Below, piece by piece: positions 1 through 5,651 of a stretch of 10,913 nt of DNA. The position numbers were made by a program, and so were the translations under genes. Positions within the stretch are counted from its first letter, which is position 1; every line of letters starts with the position of its first letter. The notes under the pieces were generated by a model. That model was not told where the DNA came from and did no database searches. It was given only the letters and a program-made list of their open reading frames with translations. This stretch comes from an uncultured bacterium (lineage in GTDB: Bacteria > Actinomycetota > Actinomycetes > S36-B12): the NCBI GenBank assembly GCA_903908025.1, contig CAIVQM010000096.1, forward strand, positions 1 through 10,913, given 5' to 3'.

Positions 1-510
1 CGCCATTGCGCGGGCGACGTCATCGAGGCTCGAGGCGCCGGCCGCGATGATGACCGGCTTGCCGTAGCCCGCGATCACCTCGAGCTCCTCGAGCCAGTTG
101 ATGTCACCGGATCCGACCTTGACCGCATTGACATACGGATCCAGATGGGCGACGGCCTCGGGGTCGTAGGGCGACGACATGAACTCGATGTCGATGGCCT
201 TCGCATGCTCGGCGAGGGCAGATGTCCACTCCCAGGGCAGGCTTGCGTCGACGTAGACCTCGAACACCGACTTCGTCCACGTGGCCTGATGGTCCTGCTG
301 GCCGCCCAGTGAGCGGAAGCCGTAGTCGGAGACGATGTGCTCGGCGCGGAAGTGCTGGAACTTCGCGCAGTCCGCTCCCGCCTCCTTCGCAAGGGTCATC
401 AGCTCGATCGCGCGCTCGAGGCTGCCGTCGTGGTTCGCGGCTATGTCGGCGATGAAGTAGGTGGGCTGGTCGGGGCCGACGAGGCGGTCGCCGATGCGGA
501 AGGTCGTCAC
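1..510 (-). CDS. neuB: NeuB-family N-acetylneuraminate (sialic-acid-type) synthase, N-terminal part, cut by window edge
   Basis: Enzymes of this family condense phosphoenolpyruvate with a hexosamine (ManNAc or a modified relative) in the cytoplasm to give a nonulosonic acid such as Neu5Ac, legionaminate, pseudaminate or Kdn. I translated the open minus frame from GTG at 508-510 to the window edge: 170 residues, about half of a usual ~340-350-residue protein. The C-terminal antifreeze-like/SAF domain lies outside. Visible TIM-barrel motifs are ADIAANHDG (21-29), AKFQHF with Lys50 (49-54), SLGGQQ (67-72), SSPYD (112-116), KVGSGDINWLE (131-141) and GKPVIIAAGASS (150-161). An in-frame stop lies just upstream (541-543), so GTG 510 is the only good start. 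No Shine-Dalgarno is seen, but a TACGAT box sits 6 bases before it. The gene is divergent from the acyltransferase, with a 41-base gap. Oddity: most relatives have Glu where Asp22 stands. Family is secure; the exact sugar product is unknown. Confidence 0.88.
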   Translation of the reverse strand, partial: MTTFRIGDRLVGPDQPTYFIADIAANHDGSLERAIELMTLAKEAGADCAKFQHFRAEHIVSDYGFRSLGGQQDHQATWTKSVFEVYVDASLPWEWTSALAEHAKAIDIEFMSSPYDPEAVAHLDPYVNAVKVGSGDINWLEELEVIAGYGKPVIIAAGASSLDDVARAMA

Positions 511-522
511 CGGGTCATCGTA
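508..522 (-). promoter_or_regulatory. Candidate leaderless promoter -10 box and start of the NeuB-family gene
   Basis: On the minus strand TACGAT (522-517) matches the actinobacterial -10 consensus TANNNT. It is followed by the 6-base spacer GACCCG and then the GTG start (510-508). That spacing would place transcription initiation on the start codon, and no Shine-Dalgarno is present. No convincing -35 is seen. This is an inference from spacing and consensus only. Confidence 0.5.
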
Positions 523-551
523 GGGCCGGTTAGGCTTCGGCTACTGAGGCG

Positions 552-2681
552 ATGACGTTTCGCTCGTCAGTCGACGGGGGAGCAATGCCATCGCCAGGCC
601 CGACGATTCTCGGGGATGCGCAGACCCCAGGGGGGTCCGGCGTTCGCCGTCGCCGTGATATCCAGGGGCTCAGGGCCATTGCGGTTCTGGCCGTTGTGCT
701 TTTCCACGCCGGGCTGCCGGTGCCTGGTGGGTTCGTCGGAGTCGATGTCTTCTTTGTCATCTCAGGCTTCGTCATCACGGTAATGCTGCACCGCGAGTGG
801 ACCGCCACGGGTGTCGTCCGATTCAGGACGTTCTACATCAAGCGGTTCAAGCGGCTCACTCCCGCTCTGGCCGTGATGGTCTCCGTCACTCTTGTCGTAT
901 CGGCAGTCGTCATGACACCGTTCGGGCCGCAGGAGAACGTGGCGATGACGGCCCTCGGGGCCATGCTCTTCACCGCTAACGTCGTCATCGCGCGCACAAC
1001 AGGCGGCTACTTCGATGCGCCTGCGGAGGGCAACCCTCTCCTCAACACCTGGTCGCTGTCGGTGGAGGAGCAGTTCTACCTGCTCTTCCCACTTCTGTTG
1101 GTGATCGGGTGGTACCTCGTCAGGCGTGTTCGAACTGCCCGTCATGCCCCACTCGTGCTCGTAGGACTGGTGGGTGTCATCTCGCTGGGGCTATCCATCC
1201 TCGGCGCCTCGGGCTTCGTTGTGCCGGGAGCCCCGTGGCTTCTCGGCTTCTACAGCCCGTTCACGCGAGCGTGGGAGTTCGCTTTCGGGGCGCTCCTTGC
1301 CCTGTTCATGGCGCAGCGCGCAGCTCCAACACGGCGAGTGTCGACGGGCGCTGGCGTGCTAGGTGCTGCGCTCGTTCTGTTGTCACTGTTCGTCATCACT
1401 GGCGAGACTCCGTTCCCCGGGTACTGGGCACTGTTGCCGGTCCTGGGAGCGCTGCTGCTGATCCTCGCCGGATTCGACGAGGGGAACGTGGTGTCTCGGG
1501 CACTCGCCGTTGGGCCGGCGGTGAAGGTGGGGGACTGGTCGTACTCGATCTACCTGTGGCACTGGCCCATGATCGTCTTCACGGGGCTCTTGTGGCCGGG
1601 CCAGCCAGCACTTCTGGTCCTGGCAGCCGCTTTGTCATTCGGTCCTTCCCTGGCCTCATACGCATGGGTTGAGCAGCCGGTCCGCCGCATGGGATCGATG
1701 AGCGGTCCTCGTCTGACGGCCATTATTGCGGCGTGCATCGTGCCTCCGATTGTCTTGGCCGCCGCGGTTGGTCTGTCTGCGTCGCGTGACCTGTGGGTTG
1801 CTCAACTGTGGGTGCCGCAGCTGAGCGGCTTCTCGGATTGGTCTCGCTCGCATGTGGGCTGGGATGACTGCATGTCGCGGGGAACCATGAACGGCGATCC
1901 CACTCAGGTCAACCAATTCGGGGCCTGCCAGTGGAACAGCGACGCAGCGGGCGCGCCGCTATACCTGGTTGGCGACTCGAATGCCAACCAGTTCAGTGAG
2001 ACCCTCATAGGGGCTAGCCGTGAGCTGGGGGCGCCGTTGACGCTCGACTCCGCTGCGTCGTGCCCGCTGGCAGATGTGGTGATTGACGTACCGGGCGTCT
2101 CCGATGCGGCGTCCTCGCTCTGTCAGGAGCGTTTCGCTGCCACGATGGAGGCTCTGCTGGCGGCGCCACCAGGAGTGGTCGTCATCGCCAATGCGGACAA
2201 CTACATCTTCGCGGGGGACTACTCGATCAGCGATGGCGCAGGTGGGTCGAGTTCGGACCGAGCGGAGAAGGCCGCGCTGTTCGAAGGCGGCCTCCGACGG
2301 ACCGTTCAGGCGTTGGAGGCAGCCGGCCATTCGGTGATTCTGGTGCAGCCTGTCCATCGCTTCGACCGACCTGAGTATTCCTGGAATGTGGTGGGTTGCA
2401 CGGTCCTCGACTTCGCGCAGGGCGGCTGCGTTACGACTGCCCCGAAGACTTTCTTTGACGAACTTCAGTCCGAATCGCGTGCAGCGATCGCGCGGGTCGG
2501 TGCCGAGACCGGCGCCACGGTGCTGGACCTTCGGCCTTACCTATGTGACGCGTATTCCTGTTCAACTCGGAATGAGGACATGGCGCTGTACGGCGATCCT
2601 GCCCACATCTCGGTTGAAGCGGCGACGGCCCTGATGCCGGTCTTCGTCGAGGCCGTGAATCAGGCGCGGGCCACGCGTTGA
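552..2681 (+). CDS. AT3-family membrane O-acyltransferase fused to a C-terminal SGNH domain (OafA/YrhL-like)
   Basis: Proteins of this architecture move an acyl (usually acetyl) group across the membrane and place it on extracytoplasmic polysaccharide. The 709-residue length is normal for the fused form. Residues ~35-420 are the polytopic AT3 domain, with the signature Arg41-x10-His52 (in RDIQGLR...LFHAG), GVDVFFVISGF just after it, and TWSLSVEEQFYL at 166-177. Residues ~435-709 are an SGNH hydrolase-like domain: GDSN at 474-477 (Ser476 the likely nucleophile) and Asp682-x-x-His685 in GDPAHIS. The SGNH part carries eight cysteines that fall into four pairs (440/459, 504/524, 616/626, 665/670), as fits a disulphide-bonded exported domain. 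ATG 552 has GAGG only two bases upstream; ATG 585, behind GGGGGAG, is an in-frame alternative that removes 11 residues before the conserved region. Base composition looks somewhat less GC-biased than in the neighbouring membrane genes. Substrate is unknown, presumably the glycan made by this locus. Confidence 0.95.
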   Translation: MTFRSSVDGGAMPSPGPTILGDAQTPGGSGVRRRRDIQGLRAIAVLAVVLFHAGLPVPGGFVGVDVFFVISGFVITVMLHREWTATGVVRFRTFYIKRFKRLTPALAVMVSVTLVVSAVVMTPFGPQENVAMTALGAMLFTANVVIARTTGGYFDAPAEGNPLLNTWSLSVEEQFYLLFPLLLVIGWYLVRRVRTARHAPLVLVGLVGVISLGLSILGASGFVVPGAPWLLGFYSPFTRAWEFAFGALLALFMAQRAAPTRRVSTGAGVLGAALVLLSLFVITGETPFPGYWALLPVLGALLLILAGFDEGNVVSRALAVGPAVKVGDWSYSIYLWHWPMIVFTGLLWPGQPALLVLAAALSFGPSLASYAWVEQPVRRMGSMSGPRLTAIIAACIVPPIVLAAAVGLSASRDLWVAQLWVPQLSGFSDWSRSHVGWDDCMSRGTMNGDPTQVNQFGACQWNSDAAGAPLYLVGDSNANQFSETLIGASRELGAPLTLDSAASCPLADVVIDVPGVSDAASSLCQERFAATMEALLAAPPGVVVIANADNYIFAGDYSISDGAGGSSSDRAEKAALFEGGLRRTVQALEAAGHSVILVQPVHRFDRPEYSWNVVGCTVLDFAQGGCVTTAPKTFFDELQSESRAAIARVGAETGATVLDLRPYLCDAYSCSTRNEDMALYGDPAHISVEAATALMPVFVEAVNQARATR

Positions 2682-2721
2682 CATCCCGTTCTCCGTCGCT
2701 ACTGCCCTTCCGGGTGCTGGG

Positions 2722-3066
2722 CTAGGCGAAGACCTTCATGGCGTTCTCGGCGTCGTCATACCGAGGAGCCTGGGCCGCACCACCGGTAGCCGCGCCTTCA
2801 GGGGTGGCGCCGCCTGCGGCGTGGATGGCGGTGCGCACAAGGCTGTGGGCCAGAGCAACGGCGTCGGCGTGATGGGCAGCCGTGACGGTCAGATCGATCT
2901 CGCAACGCCCCTGCGCCGCATCCATGCTGACGGTCCAGTCCTGGAGTTCGGGATTCGCCTCGTCAAGATCGGCGAGCGCCTCCATCACGAGGCCGCCGTG
3001 TGCGGCGATGTCATCTGCGGAGACGCCCGCGACGTTCAGGTCGACGTGAACGGTGTAGGTCCTCAC
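2722..3066 (-). CDS. Small protein of unknown function, second gene of a coupled pair
   Basis: I do not recognise a named family. The 114-residue product starts at GTG 3064-3066, behind a good Shine-Dalgarno (AAGGGAG at 3080-3074, 7-base spacer). Its start overlaps the stop of the upstream 72-residue gene by four bases (GTGA), so translation is probably coupled. The predicted pattern is strand (TYTVHVDLNV), helix (DDIAAHGGLVMEALADL), two strands (WTVSMD and CEIDLTVTA) and helix (ADAVALAHSLVRTAIHAAGG), a ferredoxin-like beta-alpha-beta-beta-alpha order. A low-complexity Ala/Gly tail ends in AMKVFA. No signal peptide or membrane segment is present. From its partner and layout it could be the antitoxin or accessory member of a toxin-antitoxin-like pair; this is inference. 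Its stop lies 40 bases from the convergent acyltransferase stop, with no clear terminator between. Confidence 0.8.
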   Translation of the reverse strand: MRTYTVHVDLNVAGVSADDIAAHGGLVMEALADLDEANPELQDWTVSMDAAQGRCEIDLTVTAAHHADAVALAHSLVRTAIHAAGGATPEGAATGGAAQAPRYDDAENAMKVFA

Positions 3067-3281
3067 CAGCGTTCTCCCTTCATACAGTCCTGGCGGCGTA
3101 CCCAGCCCACCAGATTACGTAGGTAGTTCGGATCCGAAGGCGTGAGGTGAATCGACCGCTGGTGCATTCCGCACGTGCACTGCACTCGGAAGTACCGCCG
3201 TCGCTCCACCCGCCAACCGTGGGCCACAAGCCATCTAAGGAATGACTCAAAGTCCTTGTCCGGATGCCGAACTCGACCCAT
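3063..3281 (-). CDS. Small basic Cys/His-containing protein, HicA-like in outline, first gene of a coupled pair
   Basis: The product has 72 residues from ATG 3279-3281, with AAGGGG (3296-3291) nine bases upstream. It is basic and reads as helix (DFESFLRWLVAHG), strand (WRVERRR), strand (YFRVQCTCG), strand (RSIHLTPSD), helix (NYLRNLVGWVRRQ). This is the helix-strand-strand-strand-helix order of HicA-type small RNA-binding toxins, and GW at the first strand is also typical. However, the canonical Gly-Ser-His catalytic segment of HicA is not present; a CTCGMH stretch with two Cys and one His takes its place. I therefore call it only HicA-like in outline. Its stop overlaps the next gene's GTG by four bases, the order toxin then antitoxin used by hicAB. 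It could equally be a structural or nucleic-acid-binding protein unrelated to toxins. The 108-base upstream gap carries two DnaA-box-like sites. Confidence 0.75.
   Translation of the reverse strand: MGRVRHPDKDFESFLRWLVAHGWRVERRRYFRVQCTCGMHQRSIHLTPSDPNYLRNLVGWVRRQDCMKGERW
3074..3080 (-). promoter_or_regulatory. Shine-Dalgarno fixing the GTG start of the 114-residue gene
   Basis: AAGGGAG on the minus strand lies inside the end of the upstream gene, 7 bases before GTG 3066. It supports the GTG start and efficient translation of the second gene of the pair. Confidence 0.65.
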
Positions 3282-3389
3282 GTTACGTCACCCCTTCGGT
3301 TCGTGTGAACGCAAAGTAGCGACGCGAATCAACTGACGCTCTGAGGAGAAGGGGGCTGTGGATAGGTGACGGATGTGTGTGGACAAGTA
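3282..3389. other. Longest intergenic gap in the window (108 bases)
   Basis: It lies between the glycosyltransferase stop and the small-gene pair, both on the minus strand. Apart from the two DnaA-box-like sites and the Shine-Dalgarno of the 72-residue gene, I see no hairpin with a T-run and no convincing sigma-70 promoter. TTGTCC and TATCCA 16 bases apart are a weak candidate that overlaps the DnaA-like boxes. The small genes may be read through from the glycosyltransferase or have their own promoter here. Confidence 0.5.
3357..3386 (-). promoter_or_regulatory. Pair of DnaA-box-like 9-mers in the gap upstream of the small-gene pair
   Basis: On the minus strand TTGTCCACA (3386-3378) is identical to the DnaA-box consensus described for Streptomyces and mycobacteria, and CTATCCACA (3365-3357) is an 8-of-9 match to TTATCCACA. 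They have the same orientation with starts 21 bases apart, about two helical turns. They lie 76-105 bases upstream of the ATG of the 72-residue gene and just after the stop of the glycosyltransferase. No replication genes or further boxes are visible here, so this is not an origin. It may be a DnaA-controlled promoter, a titration site, or chance. Confidence 0.4.
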
Positions 3390-4235
3390 TCAGTCGGTGC
3401 TGTTGAAGGAGCCCTTCATCCTCAGCACGCGATAGGCCGCCCTGCGGAGCAGCGCCTGCTTCTCCATACCGAGCCAGGCCCGTGCCCGCTCTGCTGTCGT
3501 CGGTGGTGTGGGGAGTGAAGCTGCGTAGGCGTCCTGCCACTTCGCGAACTGCTGGCGCTGCACCTTCGCGAGCCGCGTGCTCCACGAACTCGTGCTCACG
3601 CGGAAGGCACCGACCGATTCATCCCTGATGACGATGTCTCCCTGCGGGGCGACCTTCGCGTACTGGGTGACGTCGAGCATGAGCGGATTGCTGTCATCCC
3701 AGGGCATGGAGTCGAGGAGTGCCTGGCGGCGAAACAGGACGGTGAGCGGCTCACCGATGATGTTGGCGCCCTGCAGGTAGCAGCGTCGGATGACGTCAGA
3801 GCCGCTATGCACGCCTTCGGTCAGGCCCTGGCATCCGCGCTTGGGATAGAGCACCTTCCCCCTGGCATCGATGATGTCGCGCGGAGCGATCGCCATCACG
3901 GCCGTGGGGTTGACCTCGAGGTCCCGCACCTGCTTCGAGATGGTGTCGGGGTTGATGAGGTCGTCCTGACAGACCAACTTGATGAACTCACCGCGGGCGG
4001 ATTCTGTGGCTGCCGTCCAGTTGCCGGCAGCGCTGGTGTCGGTCGGCATCTGGATGAAACGGATCCGCGGATCGTCGATCGTCGCGAGGTAGTCAGCTGA
4101 GCCGTCGGTGCCGCCACCCTCGGTGAAGACGATCTCGAGATTCGGATAGTCCTGCGCCAGCAGGGCCTCGGTGAGGTCGCGCAGGTGCGGCATGCCGTTG
4201 AAGACCGGCACGACGACCGAGACAAGGGGTGTCAC
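3390..4235 (-). CDS. Family 2 glycosyltransferase (GT-A fold)
   Basis: This is a cytoplasmic, inverting, nucleotide-sugar-dependent transferase, likely adding one sugar to a lipid-linked or nascent glycan. The 281-residue product has the GT2 N-terminus VSVVVPVFNG (5-14), the nucleotide-binding segment EGGGTDGS (39-46), GNWTAA (71-76) and a DxD-like metal site CQDD (89-92). An acidic region around WDDSNPLMLD may hold the catalytic base, followed by GAFRVSTSSWS. No transmembrane segment is visible; the C-terminal tail is basic (RRAAYRVLRMKG), which could favour membrane association. The start is GTG 4233-4235, giving the expected residues directly before the first beta strand. No Shine-Dalgarno is present, and a GATACT box lies 6 bases upstream, consistent with leaderless translation. 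It is divergent from the polytopic gene at 4254 with only 18 bases between the two start codons. Donor and acceptor cannot be told from sequence. Confidence 0.93.
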   Translation of the reverse strand: MTPLVSVVVPVFNGMPHLRDLTEALLAQDYPNLEIVFTEGGGTDGSADYLATIDDPRIRFIQMPTDTSAAGNWTAATESARGEFIKLVCQDDLINPDTISKQVRDLEVNPTAVMAIAPRDIIDARGKVLYPKRGCQGLTEGVHSGSDVIRRCYLQGANIIGEPLTVLFRRQALLDSMPWDDSNPLMLDVTQYAKVAPQGDIVIRDESVGAFRVSTSSWSTRLAKVQRQQFAKWQDAYAASLPTPPTTAERARAWLGMEKQALLRRAAYRVLRMKGSFNSTD

Positions 4236-4238
4236 CCC
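4226..4238. repeat. 13-base inverted repeat over the GT2 start codon, possible operator
   Basis: GGGGTG-T-CACCCC has perfect 6-base arms around a single central base and covers the GTG start of the glycosyltransferase. It also lies between the putative -35 and -10 of the opposite gene. A protein bound here could affect both divergent genes. It could also be chance in GC-rich coding DNA. Confidence 0.3.
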
Positions 4239-4247
4239 GTTAGTATC
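4233..4247 (-). promoter_or_regulatory. Candidate leaderless promoter -10 of the GT2 gene
   Basis: On the minus strand GATACT (4247-4242) is followed by AACGGG and GTG (4235-4233). The spacing fits transcription beginning at the start codon. The box is only an approximate match to TANNNT, and no -35 is evident. It shares bases with the opposite-strand box TAGTAT. Confidence 0.4.
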
Positions 4248-4253
4248 GCCGGT

Positions 4254-5651
4254 GTGAGGCGAGCCGTGGTGGTGGGATACGCGGCAACCGCGCTCGTCCT
4301 GGCGGTGGCCTTGCTTCAGGTCCTGCGCAGCGGGACGGATCCCGCAAACACGTCAGCCCCCGGATACCTGCCCCTGGCATACGCGGCTATCGCAGTGCTG
4401 ATCGCCGCGTTCGCGGTGGCGGTGTTCATTCGTCGCGTCGACGTGGGTGTCGGGCGGTTCATGCCATGGTTCGTCGGCATCGCCGCCGCCCTTGCGAGCC
4501 TTGTGCCCTGGTGGGCCGTGTGGTCGGGACGGGCCGACCTCGGAGCGTTGATCTACCGCGGGCTGCGCGTGCCGCAGGGCACGTTCCAGTTCTGGGACCT
4601 CGTCCTCCCGCTGAAGAGCATCGACTGCGCGGCGGTCGGCGTCGACGTCTATGCCGCGAACAACGGCTGCCTCGCCGATCCGTCCATCTACGGACCGGGC
4701 GTGTTGTGGCTGCAATACGTGCCGTTCGACATCTTCTCGGCCCGCTACGTCACCGGTCTGGGTGTTATCGCGATCATGCTCTCCAGCCTCACTCTGCTGT
4801 GGCTCGCACGCGCATCGGCCGGCATCGGCCAGCTTGTGCTGCTCATTGCGGCCGTCGGCGGCCCGTGGTTGCTGCTGGTTGAGCGCGGCAATCTCGATGC
4901 CGTCCTGCTGTGGGCAGCAGCGGCTTCGGTGATCCTCGTGCGACGGTGGAACTCACTGTGGGCCTGGTCGATCGCGGCAGCGATCGTGTGGGTCCTCGGG
5001 ACATGGAAGTACTACCCGTTCGCGATGGGGCTCATGCTCATTCCGGTCCTGCGGCTACGTCGGGGCTGGACGGTGCTCGCGGGATTCGCACTCGCAACGC
5101 TGGCGTTCATGGTCCTCACGTGGGACAACTTCCGCTTCAGCTCGCAGTCGAACGGCAACATGATCGACTACGGCGACTTCGTGGTCCTGGGCCGCGTGCC
5201 GGTCGTCGCGCGCATGCTGGGCACTGTCGTCGGTGCGGGCGGCCTGCAGGCAGGCGACCTGATCATGATCCTGCTCGCCCTCGTCGCTGCTGGCTGGGGA
5301 GTCGCCGTCGGACTGTCAACGGCCCGCACGCTGGTGCACCCGGCGATGCTCGCCATCGCGGGATCATCGGTGTTCCTTGCGAGCGTGCTGGTCGCAGGAT
5401 TCGGCTACGGGTACAAGGCGACCTTCCTGCTCCTGACGGTGCCGCTCGTTTCCGCGCTCGTGCGTTCGTCACGGTCGGTCATCGCATCGTCGTCGGTGCT
5501 GATCCTCATCCTCACGGGCATCACGGCCGTCGTTGTGTGGAACACCGTGCTCGCCACCTTCGCCGGCGTCATCGTCGCGAGCTTCGCGCTCGGACTCTCG
5601 GGCGCGCTACTGGTGCGTTGCATCCGCCCGGCCGCTCGGGTGGCGGCGTGA
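4254..5651 (+). CDS. Polytopic membrane protein, GT-C-type glycosyltransferase candidate (GT87-like in outline)
   Basis: The product has 465 residues from GTG 4254, with roughly 10-12 hydrophobic segments. GT-C enzymes use polyprenyl-phosphate sugars and act on the outer face of the membrane. Between the early helices lies an extracytoplasmic loop with the segment KSIDCAAVGVDVY (121-133) and NNGCLADPSIYGP. This resembles the 'G-x-D-x-Y ... Y-x-P' loop of mannosyltransferase-like GT87/DUF2029 proteins. A later loop has ERGNLDAV (210-217), a conserved-looking charged motif. Cys125 and Cys139 in the first loop may form a disulphide. It is the first of three overlapping plus-strand genes; its TGA overlaps the next GTG by four bases (GTGA), so the three are very likely one operon. 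An in-frame extension to ATG 4185 would add 23 non-hydrophobic residues that overlap the opposite gene, and I reject it. The transferase role is an inference; it could also be a lipid-linked-glycan handling protein. Confidence 0.88.
   Translation: MRRAVVVGYAATALVLAVALLQVLRSGTDPANTSAPGYLPLAYAAIAVLIAAFAVAVFIRRVDVGVGRFMPWFVGIAAALASLVPWWAVWSGRADLGALIYRGLRVPQGTFQFWDLVLPLKSIDCAAVGVDVYAANNGCLADPSIYGPGVLWLQYVPFDIFSARYVTGLGVIAIMLSSLTLLWLARASAGIGQLVLLIAAVGGPWLLLVERGNLDAVLLWAAAASVILVRRWNSLWAWSIAAAIVWVLGTWKYYPFAMGLMLIPVLRLRRGWTVLAGFALATLAFMVLTWDNFRFSSQSNGNMIDYGDFVVLGRVPVVARMLGTVVGAGGLQAGDLIMILLALVAAGWGVAVGLSTARTLVHPAMLAIAGSSVFLASVLVAGFGYGYKATFLLLTVPLVSALVRSSRSVIASSSVLILILTGITAVVVWNTVLATFAGVIVASFALGLSGALLVRCIRPAARVAA

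Larger units (their letters stand above)
4219..4256 (+). promoter_or_regulatory. Candidate leaderless promoter and start of the first GT-C-like gene
   Basis: GAGACA (4219-4224, four of six matches to TTGACA), a 16-base spacer, TAGTAT (4241-4246, matches TANNNT), seven bases, then GTG 4254-4256. No Shine-Dalgarno precedes the GTG. This arrangement is why I choose GTG 4254 over an upstream in-frame ATG at 4185, which lies inside the opposite gene. Confidence 0.5.

Noticed and set aside
531..551. TAGGCT at 531-536 as the -10 of the acyltransferase gene
   Set aside because: It fits TANNNT loosely, but there is no -35 and the resulting leader of about nine bases would be odd; too weak to list as a feature.
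2682..2721. Terminator between the convergent acyltransferase and the 114-residue gene
   Set aside because: Only 3-4 base stems (GCCC/GGGC) with no T-run are present in the 40-base gap.
3357..3386. Replication origin
   Set aside because: Only two DnaA-like boxes, no AT-rich unwinding region and no dnaA, dnaN or partition genes nearby.
4185..4253. ATG 4185 as start of the first GT-C-like gene
   Set aside because: It would lie inside the opposite GT2 gene, and the added 23 residues are charged and not conserved-looking. GTG 4254 has a well-placed -10 box.
4910..5647. Long in-frame upstream extension of the second GT-C-like gene
   Set aside because: The translation is Arg/Gly/His-rich and not protein-like, and it overlaps the whole second half of the convincing first membrane gene. 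The GTG at 5648 overlaps the preceding stop as expected for coupled genes.
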